From assembly GCA_977017575.1 (NCBI GenBank), contig CDRNVI010000018.1, positions 1 through 64,000 on the forward strand: a DNA stretch of 64,000 bases. Reading direction: 5' to 3'. The translations under genes were made by a program, and so were the position numbers. Positions 41,301 through 52,359 of this stretch are shown here, piece by piece. Each line of letters begins with the position of its first letter. Position 1 is the first letter of the stretch. Origin of the DNA: Paramoeba atlantica (Eukaryota; Discosea). A model generated the notes under the pieces. The model searched no databases. It worked only from the letters and a program-made list of their open reading frames with translations, and was not told the origin of the DNA.

Positions 41301-43697
41301 GCCGTCCTATCATTCTTCTTTCAGCTTCCCGCAGCGGACTTTCAGTCTGCGCGTTAGCTGGATCGGCCTGCATCGGCTCTGTGTTGCAATCCTTTTAGGT
41401 CTGCGCATGGGTCGTGCGGGTCGGAGCTACCTTCGGCTCCCTCCGAGGAGGCAACACCCCGTCTACGGGGTTTTTACCTGAAAACATAACATAACATAAC
41501 ATCATTCTTCGAGACAAGAACTCACGATGCATCGTGCCGTGCAGCGACAAATTCGTCCATCCAACAACACGATTCTTTAACGATAAAGATACAGTTTCTG
41601 TACCTTGTTGATTAAGTAACCTTTTGAAAATCTTCGCGACAAAAGTTTTTTCAGTGCCCGTCATCGAAGGTCCCTGTACACGATCCCTTCGACAGTCCCG
41701 TAGTTCTTCGCCTGCTGAACAGCCGCCCGACAAAGGAATACCGTTTTCCACATCCGGAGATAGATTACTTTGCGACTAGCGTAACTGAACAACGGAAGTT
41801 GCCACGGCCGTCTTCTGCAGTTTTACTCGCCTCTACTCCAGGGGTTCTTCTATCGCCGGAAGGGCATTCGTCGTTGGCAGGTGGGTCGAGCAATTTGGAT
41901 CCGTCACCATTTTGTCGTGATGTTCAAAATATCGGGACCAACGAGCGCTTATCTGCCGAACCCGGGCAAGGAGCAGTAGTTTCCGGAGTGCATGAAAGAG
42001 TGCTGGCGGGGGCCGATCCAAACGCGTTGGATCCGTATGAACCAGTGACTTTTGGGCCGTGGTTGAATGCGATCGATGACGGCGGTTTTCGGACACGTGA
42101 TCTTATTCGCGAGTTAAAAGATGCCCCAGAGTATGGCCTGCGAGTTAATCAGTTTTACTATGATCGAGGTTTTGTCAAGCAACAAGAACGCATGTTCAAC
42201 TACGTTTTCTGCAAGTGGATTATGTTTGCCCGCATGATTCCTGACTGGGACCAAGGTGTATATCTGGAAATGGGAAGGGGCATTGTGCAGATGCTGCGAG
42301 ATGCGTATTGGCGCGCACGGCGGGTCGATGTGGACCTGGTTCATCAAAAGATGGAAAAAGAGGTGCGACCGAACGACAAATTCTATCATCACGTAAACGA
42401 TCAACTGCTTGAGCGTCAAAAGCACACCGCGCGAGTTAATGCCTTTTCATCTACAGTTGCTACTTCGGGAACAAGACCCATTCAGGGTTCTCCACGTCAG
42501 AACTTTCACCAGCGCAGAACGGCGTTGTTGTGCTATGGATGTCGATCGCCGGAACATATATGGCGTAATTGTCCGAAACGTTTCCAACAGGATTTTCGCT
42601 CACGGGTGGCTGGCCCTGCTCCCAGCAGCAAGAGTTTATGAAACGACCCCACCCAAACGGCCAGTACTGTAATAAGATTCAAAAGAAACAATATGTCGAT
42701 CGTAACGCAAGTTTTGAAAAAGAGAAGAATGGAAGCCAAAGAGTTGAGTGTTCGGAGTGTAAACTACTCAGACGGGAGATTGCTGAGATCAGGGACTTTG
42801 TACGGGGGCACATTAAGTCTGGAACAAACCACACCTGCACGGTCAAACCTGATGAAGCTACTGTTGGGGGTGTCGGGGTTAACGCCAGAAATTCGTACGG
42901 CGCTGGACGGAATGGCAGAAATGTGGAGTTCCGGGACGTGGCAAGCCAGAGCGAGATTGTGGGAAAGACTGAAGATGTTTTGCCGTTGGAGAGGAATAGA
43001 GATCACCGCGATGCACGCCGTGGAGTTTATCGCCGCGCTCCCGATCAAAATCCAGGGGAAAATGACGTACGCAGGAAGCCTTGCAGCTATATTCAACCTG
43101 TCTGGAAGGGAAACGAACCCACTAAAATTTTACATCAAGTCACTGAGCGCGCAGGGAGCGACCGAACCGGTTCGTCAGATGACCCCGTTAACACCAAGCA
43201 GTCTGAGAATATGGTGGAACAATCTCCCTCATGCAGAAAGACATACCTTGCTGCTGTGCTGGAAGGCAGCCAGCAGATGGTCCGAGACGGCGGCGTTGAC
43301 CAGAGAACGATTTCACGAGGTCACCAGAACAAGGATTGTCATTTGGTGGGGGCGCGCAACCAAAACATCTCGCCTCAACCCTTATCGGCCGTCCTATCAT
43401 TCTTCTTTCAGCTTCCCGCAGCGGACTTTCAGTCTGCGCGTTAGCTGGATCGGCCTGCATCGGCTCTGTGTTGCAATCCTTTTAGGTCTGCGCATGGGTC
43501 GTGCGGGTCGGAGCTACCTTCGGCTCCCTCCGAGGAGGCAACACCCCGTCTACGGGGTTTTTACCTGAAAACATAACATAACATAACATCATTCTTCGAG
43601 ACAAGAACTCACGATGCATCGTGCCGTGCAGCGACAAATTCGTCCATCCAACAACACGATTCTTTAACGATAAAGATACAGTTTCTGTACCTTGTTG

Positions 43698-44728
43698 ATT
43701 AAGTAACCTTTTGAAAATCTTCGCGACAAAAGTTTTTTCAGTGCCCGTCATCGAAGGTCCCTGTACACGATCCCTTCGACAGTCCCGTAGTTCTTCGCCT
43801 GCTGAACAGCCGCCCGACAAAGGAATACCGTTTTCCACATCCGGAGATAGATTACTTTGCGACTAGCGTAACTGAACAACGGAAGTTGCCACGGCCGTCT
43901 TCTGCAGTTTTACTCGCCTCTACTCCAGGGGTTCTTCTATCGCCGGAAGGGCATTCGTCGTTGGCAGGTGGGTCGAGCAATTTGGATCCGTCACCATTTT
44001 GTCGTGATGTTCAAAATATCGGGACCAACGAGCGCTTATCTGCCGAACCCGGGCAAGGAGCAGTAGTTTCCGGAGTGCATGAAAGAGTGCTGGCGGGGGC
44101 CGATCCAAACGCGTTGGATCCGTATGAACCAGTGACTTTTGGGCCGTGGTTGAATGCGATCGATGACGGCGGTTTTCGGACACGTGATCTTATTCGCGAG
44201 TTAAAAGATGCCCCAGAGTATGGCCTGCGAGTTAATCAGTTTTACTATGATCGAGGTTTTGTCAAGCAACAAGAACGCATGTTCAACTACGTTTTCTGCA
44301 AGTGGATTATGTTTGCCCGCATGATTCCTGACTGGGACCAAGGTGTATATCTGGAAATGGGAAGGGGCATTGTGCAGATGCTGCGAGATGCGTATTGGCG
44401 CGCACGGCGGGTCGATGTGGACCTGGTTCATCAAAAGATGGAAAAAGAGGTGCGACCGAACGACAAATTCTATCATCACGTAAACGATCAACTGCTTGAG
44501 CGTCAAAAGCACACCGCGCGAGTTAATGCCTTTTCATCTACAGTTGCTACTTCGGGAACAAGACCCATTCAGGGTTCTCCACGTCAGAACTTTCACCAGC
44601 GCAGAACGGCGTTGTTGTGCTATGGATGTCGATCGCCGGAACATATATGGCGTAATTGTCCGAAACGTTTCCAACAGGATTTTCGCTCACGGGTGGCTGG
44701 CCCTGCTCCCAGCAGCAAGAGTTTATGA
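43698..44728 (+). pseudogene. DIRS-H Gag (last of five copies)
   Basis: After the SL and remaining 3' half of B comes a Gag with a reduced N-terminal region: FPHPEIDYFATSVTEQRKL, then ALDPYEPVTFGPWLNAIDDG, FRTRDLIRELKDAPEYG, FCKWIMFARMIPDWD and knuckle CYGCRSPEHIWRNC; stop at 44,728. The N-terminal block with the beta-barrel pattern is absent or degraded. The other copies end at 36,383, 38,467, 40,554 and 42,641. No ATG precedes the FPHPEID block in this frame, so the true start is unclear. Confidence 0.7.
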
Positions 44729-44779
44729 AACGACCCCACCCAAACGGCCAGTACTGTAATAAGATTCAAAAGAAACAAT

Positions 44780-45817
44780 ATGTCGATCGTAACGCAAGTT
44801 TTGAAAAAGAGAAGAATGGAAGCCAAAGAGTTGAGTGTTCGGAGTGTAAACTACTCAGACGGGAGATTGCTGAGATCAGGGACTTTGTACGGGGGCACAT
44901 TAAGTCTGGAACAAACCACACCTGCACGGTCAAACCTGATGAAGCTACTGTTGGGGGTGTCGGGGTTAACGCCAGAAATTCGTACGGCGCTGGACGGAAT
45001 GGCAGAAATGTGGAGTTCCGGGACGTGGCAAGCCAGAGCGAGATTGTGGGAAAGACTGAAGATGTTTTGCCGTTGGAGAGGAATAGAGATCACCGCGATG
45101 CACGCCGTGGAGTTTATCGCCGCGCTCCCGATCAAAATCCAGGGGAAAATGACGTACGCAGGAAGCCTTGCAGCTATATTCAACCTGTCTGGAAGGGAAA
45201 CGAACCCACTAAAATTTTACATCAAGTCACTGAGCGCGCAGGGAGCGACCGAACCGGTTCGTCAGATGACCCCGTTAACACCAAGCAGTCTGAGAATATG
45301 GTGGAACAATCTCCCTCATGCAGAAAGACATACCTTGCTGCTGTGCTGGAAGGCAGCCAGCAGATGGTCCGAGACGGCGGCGTTGACCAGAGAACGATTT
45401 CACGAGGTCACCAGAACAAGGATTGTCATTTGGTGGGGGCGCGCAACCAAAACATCTCGCCTCAACCCTTATCGGCCGTCCATGTATACGGTGGTCGAAG
45501 GTCCAGGGACCGATTTTTTAGCGATGTACATATTGCAACTCGCAAACCTCCAACCCGTGTCTCGAACCGGGGTGTCGGAAGTGGACAGCAAAATTCGTCA
45601 GATTCTGGGGCCAGGATTCGGGACGCATTCAGCGAAGCGTGGGGCAATCACGCAATTGTTCGCAGAAGTCGTAAGGGGGAACACGCGTCTCGAGGAGGTA
45701 CAACATTTGGCGAAACACCAATCCCTCGAATCGCTATTGAGATACAACGCCGACCCGGTCACCACAGCGCTCGCGCTGGGGACTCAAAAGGCGACGAGCA
45801 AGTTACAGATACTGTAG
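44780..45817 (+). CDS. DIRS-H tyrosine recombinase
   Basis: 345 codons from ATG (MSIVTQVLKKRRMEAKE). Core-binding: GMAEMWSSGTWQARARLWERL. Catalytic set: WKAASRWSETAAL (Arg), TRIVIWWGRATKTSRLNPYRP, FGTHSAKRGAITQLF (His-x-x-Arg), LAKHQSLESLLRYN (His and Tyr), ALGTQKATSKLQIL. Apparently complete. The first four tandem units carry only its N-terminal two-thirds, ending at NPYRPS (YRs at 36,435, 38,519, 40,606 and 42,693). Confidence 0.88.
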   Translation: MSIVTQVLKKRRMEAKELSVRSVNYSDGRLLRSGTLYGGTLSLEQTTPARSNLMKLLLGVSGLTPEIRTALDGMAEMWSSGTWQARARLWERLKMFCRWRGIEITAMHAVEFIAALPIKIQGKMTYAGSLAAIFNLSGRETNPLKFYIKSLSAQGATEPVRQMTPLTPSSLRIWWNNLPHAERHTLLLCWKAASRWSETAALTRERFHEVTRTRIVIWWGRATKTSRLNPYRPSMYTVVEGPGTDFLAMYILQLANLQPVSRTGVSEVDSKIRQILGPGFGTHSAKRGAITQLFAEVVRGNTRLEEVQHLAKHQSLESLLRYNADPVTTALALGTQKATSKLQIL

Positions 45818-47421
45818 AGGCAGATCGAATTTTTCGTAAGTTTTTGGAAGAAATTCCCGGGGAAAAGGTGCGGCATACGATAACGCGTACACGGAGAACT
45901 TCTAAGATGGCAACGCAAGATGATTACAACATTCCGTTGCATGTTAAACATGGTATCCCTCAAATGAAGGTTGGAGAGTTACGCAAGATGATGAATGACA
46001 ATACGAGGAAGCGTTTTGATGGTACCTGGGAAACATTGGTGAGATTGCCGGATGAGCCGTTAAAGATACCAGAATATCGATCGTTTTTACAAGCCTCTGA
46101 TATACAGGTATTGGAAGAAGCAGGTTTCGTTTCGAGAGTGAGCGAGCAGGAGGTGAAAGCTCGTCCGTCCATGGATTGGGTTGTGCCTTTCACAGTGGTT
46201 GAACCCGGGGAAGACAATTCTGAGCGACGTCGTTTTATCGCTTGGACGCAGGAGGATAATTTCAGGATCAAGGAAACGTATCGCCCGTACGTCCCCGTTC
46301 ACCATGCTGCTTATTACCTCCACCGTACAAAGGCTGAAACTGCAGTGAAGAGAGACTTGGCTTGTGGGTTTTGGCAGGTGGGCATTCCTCTCTCATGTCG
46401 TCAGAAATTTCGATTTGCAAGTTCACAGGGAGAAATATTCGAATTAAACGTTATGCCGATGGGGCACCGGTGCGCCCCCGAAATTATGCACACATTAACT
46501 TCGACTTTGGGAGGTGACTCACAATACTGTAAAGCAGGCTCGTCTTTCATGCATGAAGGCTTGGACGTATATATTGATGGGGTGAGATTTGCTGGAACCG
46601 AAGCTCGGACTCAAGAATATGCTAAGTTTGTTGACAGTAGAGCGGAAAATGTGAACGCACTGTTCAAGGATGCAGGAACGCCGTCTTCCAAAGAATACAC
46701 CTTTAATGGGGTAACGTACCTCCATAAGCTGGGGAAAGTTGCATTAGGTCCCAAATTAACCAGCAGGTTGCAGAAGGACGATTTCGCTAGAGCGACGTAT
46801 TCATCTTTAGAATCTGGTGTCGGCCGTCTTATTTTTGCATCGGCAGTAATGGGTCTCAATCTTCCACAGTTTCACTTAGAGTTGAAGATCGTTCGCCGAA
46901 GGATTAATCGTTTGAATCGAGAGCCTGGCTTACTCGATTGCCCGGTTTCTTTGCCAACGCAGGTGAGAATTTCCCTAACGGCGTGGCGTGACTCTTTGCT
47001 GTATCGGTCTCCCGTGGTTCCTCCGGTACACCCTGACACAGTTCCACACAAACATATCCTATGTACGGATGCATTGGCTACTGGATGGGGTGCTGTGCTA
47101 TATTTAGACTACGGACCAATGTATTGTACTGGTGCACGATGGCCCGAGGACTTTGAATACGAAGTAAACCGAGTGGAAGCACGAGCCGTCCGATTGGCAT
47201 TCGAAAAATATGGCCATCACTTTCAGAAAGATACGTGCATAGACCTATATGTCGATAACACTTCGTGTGTGGCAGCTATAAATAGGAAAATATCTAGCTC
47301 GGATGGCATAACTTCGGAGCTTCGCCGCCTCTTGGAATTTTTGAGCGGAAAAGGGATTGCGGTAAAGGCGCAGTATGTGTGTTCTAAAGAGAATCCAGCA
47401 GACCCTTATAGTCGAGTGTGA
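45800..47421 (+). CDS. DIRS-H reverse transcriptase-RNase H
   Basis: Frame open well upstream, but RT sequence starts around 45,820 (VEADRIFRKFLEEIPGEKVRH). RT: AVKRDLACGFWQVGIPLSCR, MPMGHRCAPEIMHTLTSTL, LDVYIDGVRFAG (motif C YxDG). RNase H: ILCTDALATGWGAVLY, NRVEARAVRLAF, DLYVDNTSCVAAINRK, SKENPADPYSRV. All four RNase H acidic positions visible. Overlaps the YR 3' end in another frame, the normal DIRS arrangement. Confidence 0.88.
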
Positions 47422-47642
47422 GCAAGAGGAGGATAGTAGCAAGCCGGAGGTAGTATGACTTTTAAACTTTGAAAATTGGATAGTGGGACTCGAGATTCGA
47501 AAAATAGATTTCAAAATAGTGAATGGCGAAAAAAAAAAAAAGACTAGTAGTTGAGCTTGAGTCGTGCATTTTCTTGGAGTAGGCGCCGAGGACGTGTTAC
47601 GATACAGGCGATTGGGTGATATTATGACGTGCGAATGGGTGG

Positions 47643-48297
47643 TCCCCGCGTGACCCGTTCGCAAGAGAGTACAAAAGTTCAAGTATGCGGGAAAGTGCTT
47701 TAGTCTGAAGTTTTGGTCGACCATTTATTATTATAGATAAGATTTATCAATACTACGTTTTTATTGTCTAGTGCATTGATACGATGGCTGTGTGAACGTT
47801 TAAACAGGAACGTCATTTTCTTGAGCAGTATGTTGTTTCTTACTATGTTTAATATTGTTGATGAACAATTCTTAAAGTTTACGGTAAGAATTGGACGAAT
47901 AAAATATTGTCGGATTTTGTGGCTTGACCGATGGGCCGAGGGGCATTATACCTGATTGTAAAATCAATCTGTTATATGATCGTGTTAATGTTTTATGTTT
48001 ACGTAGATTAAGTAACCTTTTGAAAATCTTCGCGACAAAAGTTTTCCCCACCCACCATCCCCCAAACCACTCCCCGCGTGACCCGTTCGCAAGAGAGTAC
48101 AAAAGTTCGAGTATGCAGGAAAGTGCTTTAGTCTGAAGTTTTGGTCGACCATTTATTATTATAGATAAGATTTCAATACTACGTTTTTATTGTCTAGTGC
48201 ATTGATACGATGGCTGTGTGAACGTTTAAACAGGAACGGCATTTTCTTGAGCAGTATGTTGTTTCTTACTATGTTTAATATTGTTGATGAACAATTC
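47643..48297 (+). repeat. DIRS-H right end A1-B2-A2
   Basis: A1 47,643-47,871 and A2 48,071-48,297 (about 228 bp, ending GATGAACAATTC) flank B2 47,872-48,045 (starts TTAAAGTTTACGG). B2 holds a splice acceptor, TTTATGTTTACGTAG at 48,006, immediately before the ATTAAGTAACC seen after the SL in the array. Confidence 0.9.
48006..48007 (+). promoter_or_regulatory. Trans-splice acceptor of DIRS-H
   Basis: The AG ends at 48,006 and the exon starts ATTAAGTAACC at 48,007. The same exon start is fused to the SL at 35,352/35,353 and in four more units. Genomic acceptor and spliced product are thus both present in this window. Confidence 0.8.
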
Positions 48298-49613
48298 GGC
48301 AAAACACCTCGACGGTGCACAGTCTTACCTCCAAAATCATGAAAGTCGACCCAACCACAGCGACGGGGCGAATAGTGGTAACGGCTGTACAGCCTATGTG
48401 GACGCAAGGGACCTGGCTTTCGAGAAGTCGACTATGGACGAGGATGGAAGAATTTTGTCGAAAGCAGCGAGTTCCTCTAAATGCCAATTCAGCAATCCGA
48501 TTCCTTCAAAGCCTACCGGTAGCTACCTCGACACGTCACAGTTATGTGAAAAGCCTGCAGTCCGTACTCAACCTGATGTCGTACGAAGTGACCCCGCTAA
48601 AATTGTACTCAAGAGCTCTTCAAGCCCAAGGCGCAGTGGAGCCACAAAGGCAGATGCTGCCCGTCACGCCTTATTTACTAAAGAAGCTAGCTTGTCGAGT
48701 GACAGCGTCGGAATGGATGGCGATACTAATTTGTTGGAAGGCGGCAGCCAGGTGGACAGAGGTTGCGCAGCTAACAAAAGTGAACTTTGTGCTAATACAT
48801 CCGGAAGAAATTGTCATTTATTGGGGAAGGACGACGAAAAGTACGCGACTCAATCCATATCGACCGTACCTATACAAAAAATAAAAAAAAAATCCAAATC
48901 ATTCCGGATTGCTCCGGATGGTCACTGGCAAGCCAGACCCTTCACAGACAGATTTGGAAGTTCCGAGGCCGACGTCCTCTACCAGTTTCCGCTTGTCCAA
49001 GGCGGCACCAACGTGCTGTTGCCAACACGCTGCGTCGACGAACTGTACGTCAACACGGCTTACCCAAGAGGTGTAAGCCGGGTAAGGGAGCTGGTTCCCT
49101 GAGTGGAGGGTCCGGGACGGTCCTCCGAGTACTGGGCCTAGTCGGTTATCAGCCCAGCCTCTTAGAGTGAGGCCGCCAGGAATATTGCGATGAGCGGGTT
49201 TGAACTCGCCGTCTGAGCACCATGTGCTTCAAACTTTGAATTCTTGCCACTCCGCCACCTCCACTTAAGAGAAGTACCTATACGCAATCATCACCGGCGA
49301 GGGTACACAAGAATTGGCAAGCTACCTGATCAATCTACCCCAACGTCAACCAGTATGCCGAACGAATGTGCGACAAATGGATCTTCACATGCGAAACATA
49401 CTGGGAAACGGTTATGGCACTCATTCCATCAAAAGGGGGGCAGTCACGTACCTGTTCCATCAGATAGCTTTAGGACGAGTCACGCTGGCAGAGGTTCAAA
49501 ATTTGACCAAGCACATGAACGTGGAATCCTTGCTGAGGTACAACGCGAGCAATCTGACAACGGCTCGCGCACTCGGGACTCAAAAAGTGACTGCGTGCTT
49601 AACACTCCACTAG
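48298..49613 (+). pseudogene. DIRS-G tyrosine recombinase, right of DIRS-H, split by a SINE
   Basis: Resumes with TSKIMKVDPTTATGRIVV, AVQPMWTQGTWLSRSRLW, WKAAARWTEVAQL, EIVIYWGRTTKSTRLNPYRP. It is then interrupted by the SINE at 48,876-49,273 and continues NGYGTHSIKRGAVTYLF, NLTKHMNVESLLRYN, ALGTQKVTACL. All catalytic motifs are recognisable. Confidence 0.8.
48876..49273 (-). mobile_element. SINE-T with tRNA-like Pol III promoter
   Basis: 398 bp between 10-bp duplications GTACCTATAC (48,866-48,875 and 49,274-49,283). On the minus strand the 5' part holds a perfect A box TGGCGGAGTGG (plus-strand 49,247-49,257) and a near-perfect B box AGTTCAAACCC (49,196-49,206). The A box is a consensus match to TRGYNNANNGG. 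The 3' end is T-rich. tRNA-derived SINE. Confidence 0.8.
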
Positions 49614-49830
49614 GAAGCAGCGACTCGCGAGGAAGGGTCCAGGGAATAGGATACTCTCTGTCGGTGGTAGGTCCATCTTCTAAGCTGACTGGTATCGATT
49701 TGGAACAATGCTTCAAGGAAGTGCCGTATCTGAAGAGGCATTCCATAATTCATGCGCGCCGATCTTCTCGGGTGGCCACAGCTACCGACATGCATCTTCC
49801 TTTGCACGTGAAAACAGAAACCCCGACTAT
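49614..49830 (+). pseudogene. DIRS-G RT N-terminus, left of DIRS-I
   Basis: LEQCFKEVPYLKRHSIIHARRSSRVATATDMHLPLHVKTETPT (quoted in part: CFKEVPYLKRHSIIHARRSS). The usual N-terminal stretch of these RT proteins. Cut at CCCGACTAT by DIRS-I; continues at 54,511. Confidence 0.75.
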
Positions 49831-49860
49831 TTGGGTAAAGCTTCACTCGTTTTCGCAATT

Positions 49861-51268
49861 ATGACACATCAAGTTTTCGGCACCCCTGGTGCGCCGGAGC
49901 GTGGTGCTCCAGAAACTCAGACTGAACAAGTTCTCAACCTTGACCAAGTTGAGAGTTTGTTGCGCAACGGAAACGGGAGCGTTCGGATTTCTGCGACAGA
50001 CAAGGAAGAGTTTGGCAAGAAGTAATAGTCCACGTTTTGAAATTTAGCCGAGGGGCTGTTATGTATTTGCCTGCTGGCCCTTCGGGGCACATAGTTTCTT
50101 CGAATTATGATTTGTATTCAGAATTTTACATGGGATGGGTATTTACTATTATCTTATATATCCTTGTTAGGTTGTTATTTTACCTCGCTTTAAGTTTTTG
50201 TGTGGGCAGGTTGGCCGAGGGTTCCGGTGGGGGGGAATCCCGTTAACAACGTGACACATGATTATTGGTTTTATGCAGGCTTTCTTTTGAACTATGTTTG
50301 TGCATGTGAATTCTATCTATATATCGTATTATGTGTTCTTTGATTTTGGGACGATTTGGAAGTGTGATTATATTAGTCATAGGTATTTACTTATATTTGT
50401 TTGCTACTTATAAGTTTCATGGAGCCCCCTCGGCGTGGATTTCATTTTGACACTGCTCGAACGAGGTTTTAAGGTGCGGGTAGAAGCACGGTGGGCGGAG
50501 CAGCAGGATGACACGATTCAAACTGTGGTAGGAGACGTGTACCGTAGACGTTCTAGAGGCAGTAATTCCTTTGAGTTGTGGGCCTCTTGGGATGACGAGC
50601 CCGACAATGAATATGAGTTTCCTCACCCCTTGATTGATTATTTCTCACTATCGATAGTCAAGGTGTACAAAGCGATGCCTGGGGGGAAGCCACGTGATGA
50701 TCAGTTGACAGTGATGCAAGAATTGCAGATTGCTGACCCGGCGAAGTTTTCCGCATTTGTTCCTCTTACTTGGGCAGCTTGGATTGAATCTCTCGACGAA
50801 TTCAAACCTCGCGAGTTGATTCGGGAACTTCGTGAGTCTCCTCAGTTGGGTGTTCGTTTTAACCCCCCTGCACATCGTGAACGTTTGTTCGCAATTCTTG
50901 TGAAATGGATTTATGCAGCACGAGTTATGGAAGGATGGAAGGATGAACAATTCCTGTGCATTGCGGAGATGCTGGTAGAAGAACTCAGAAACCATTACTG
51001 GGCCTCGACGGGGGCTCCTGTTGAACGTGTGCAACAGCGACTTCATAAAGACGACGATCCCAACGATCGCTACGGCCAGATTATGACTGAAGAACAACTG
51101 CGTAGTAATCGTCCTCGGGCTTCGAAAGGAGGTCGCGTGTGTTTTAATTGCCGACAGCCAGGGCACTCCCGAAATCAGTGTCCGCGTCTGCATAGCGCAG
51201 GTACGAAGACGGTTTTTCGCCCGGGGGTGGCGAGCAGCGCCCAGACAGGCGTAAGACGCACGGAATAG
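49861..51268 (+). pseudogene. DIRS-I Gag (interrupted by a solo terminal repeat)
   Basis: Starts MTHQVFGTPGAPERGAPE at an ATG; after the insert it continues ILTLLERGFKVRVEARWAEQ (beta-barrel-like block with VVGDVYRRR and LWASWDDE), EFPHPLIDYFSLS, FVPLTWAAWIESLDEFKPRE, ILVKWIYAARVMEGW and the knuckle CFNCRQPGHSRNQC; stop at 51,268. Confidence 0.8.
50023..50445 (+). repeat. Solo DIRS split repeat (B-A) inside the DIRS-I Gag
   Basis: 423 bp, no coding, inserted between KEEFGKK and ILTLLERGF. Contains the A-type signature GGTTGGCCGAGGG ... AATCCCGTTAACAACG and ends GTGGATTTC like the right ends of DIRS-B and DIRS-I. Its length is close to one B plus one A (184+260 in DIRS-B). Best read as what is left after recombination between repeats of a once-complete element. 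Confidence 0.65.
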
Positions 51269-51271
51269 GAA

Positions 51272-52359
51272 ATGTGCCCCACCCCGATAATTGCTCGTGC
51301 CCGTCCGTTAAGGATACGGAGGGTGAAATTACCAGGCTTATCTCCGAATTTATCTTTCTCCTTACCAAGCGATGCATTTGTTGCAAATCCGGTTCATCGA
51401 ATTCAACTTCGGGGAAGAATCAACTCGTGCGGAGCGACACGCTCCGCGTCTCCGTTGGGAGCCAAACGAGCGAGGTCAGATCTGATGTGCGATCTCTTAC
51501 GGATCGACTCACGAGACCAACACGGCCGAATAGTTCGGGAGGCTATCGAGCCCATGTGGGCGACCAGCACGTGGGCAACCAGGAGAGACTCTGGGTTCGA
51601 ATGAACAAATTTTGCGCGCAGTTTCACTTGTCACAAAGCTCTCTAAGTGCCGTCCAATTCGTGGACTCATTAAAGTTAGCAACTTCGACGAAACTCGCTT
51701 ATGCTCGGAATCTTCAAACTCTCCTGGTACTGATGGGAAACGAAGCAACGCCTTTGAAAATGTACGGGAAAGCATTGCAAGCACAAGGCACGCTAGAACC
51801 AAAGAGGCAGATGCTTCCGATTACCCCCTTGTTGCTCCGAATCTTAAGGAGAAATCTGTCGCCGTCAGAGAGCATGACGGTGTTACTGTGTTGGAAAACA
51901 GCGGCTCGTTGGACGGAAGCAGCAGAACTAGGTCCGGATCAAATACTGAAAAGCACGCAAGAGGAAGTGGTAGTCTACTGGGGACGGTCGACGAAGTCCA
52001 CGAGAATGAACCCTTACAGACCATATATGTATGCAATAGTGACCGGCCCCGGGAAGACCGAGCTTGCAGAATATATGGGACGCCTTCCAAGAGGGGGGAG
52101 AATGTGCTACACGGAGGTCTCCTAAATGGACAAGAAAATCCGGGAAATCTTGGGCAGTGGTTACGGTACGCATTCCATCAAAAGGGGAGCAGTAACCTTG
52201 CTATTCAACGAAGTGGCAGCGGGAAACATGTCCATCGCCGACGTCCAAAACATGACGAAGCACCTCAGTCTAGAGAGTATACTGAGGTACAATGCCAATC
52301 AGGTAACGACAGCGAGGGCGCTCGGGACGCAACGGGTATCTGCACGACTCCCGATATGA
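51272..52359 (+). pseudogene. DIRS-I tyrosine recombinase
   Basis: Blocks in order: MCPTPIIARARPLRIRR, AIEPMWATSTWAT, KTAARWTEAAEL, VVYWGRSTKSTRMNPYRP, SGYGTHSIKRGAVTLLF, MTKHLSLESILRYN (Tyr) and ALGTQRVSARLPI; stop at 52,359. The reading is broken about twice. Confidence 0.8.

Larger units (their letters stand above)
35050..45481 (+). repeat. Tandem array, 5 x 2,087 bp
   Basis: Units: 35,050-37,136; 37,137-39,220; 39,221-41,307; 41,308-43,394; 43,395-45,481. Both outer breakpoints share CGTCC (35,045-35,049 and 45,477-45,481), a microhomology signature of tandem duplication. Units 1, 3, 4 and 5 look identical; unit 2 is 3 bp shorter with two substitutions. Very recent. Confidence 0.92.
35050..48297 (+). 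mobile_element. DIRS-H with a five-fold tandem array at its left
   Basis: Lies between the two parts of DIRS-G. Left 10.4 kb: five head-to-tail units of about 2,087 bp (SINE-P, 80-bp unknown, SL, 5' UTR, Gag, YR N-terminal half). The fifth unit continues into the complete YR, RT-RNase H (to 47,421) and right end A1-B2-A2 (47,643-48,297). The usual left repeat B1 is replaced by the SL joined at the splice acceptor inside B. The last copy looks nearly whole. Confidence 0.85.

Noticed and set aside
36311-43444. Plus-strand 291-codon ORFs starting MSETFPTGFSL in each unit
   Set aside because: Read in a second frame across the YR gene. Only the last one continues into real RT sequence (after about 45,800); the rest is out-of-frame YR.
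35137-43838. Minus-strand ORFs of 118, 110, 103, 90, 87 and 68 codons repeated in every tandem unit
   Set aside because: They repeat only because the unit repeats; they are antisense to Gag, YR or SINE and have no family signal.
49185-49265. Possible tRNA gene on the minus strand
   Set aside because: Good A and B boxes but the T-stem does not pair and no clear acceptor stem exists; it is the head of a SINE with target duplications.
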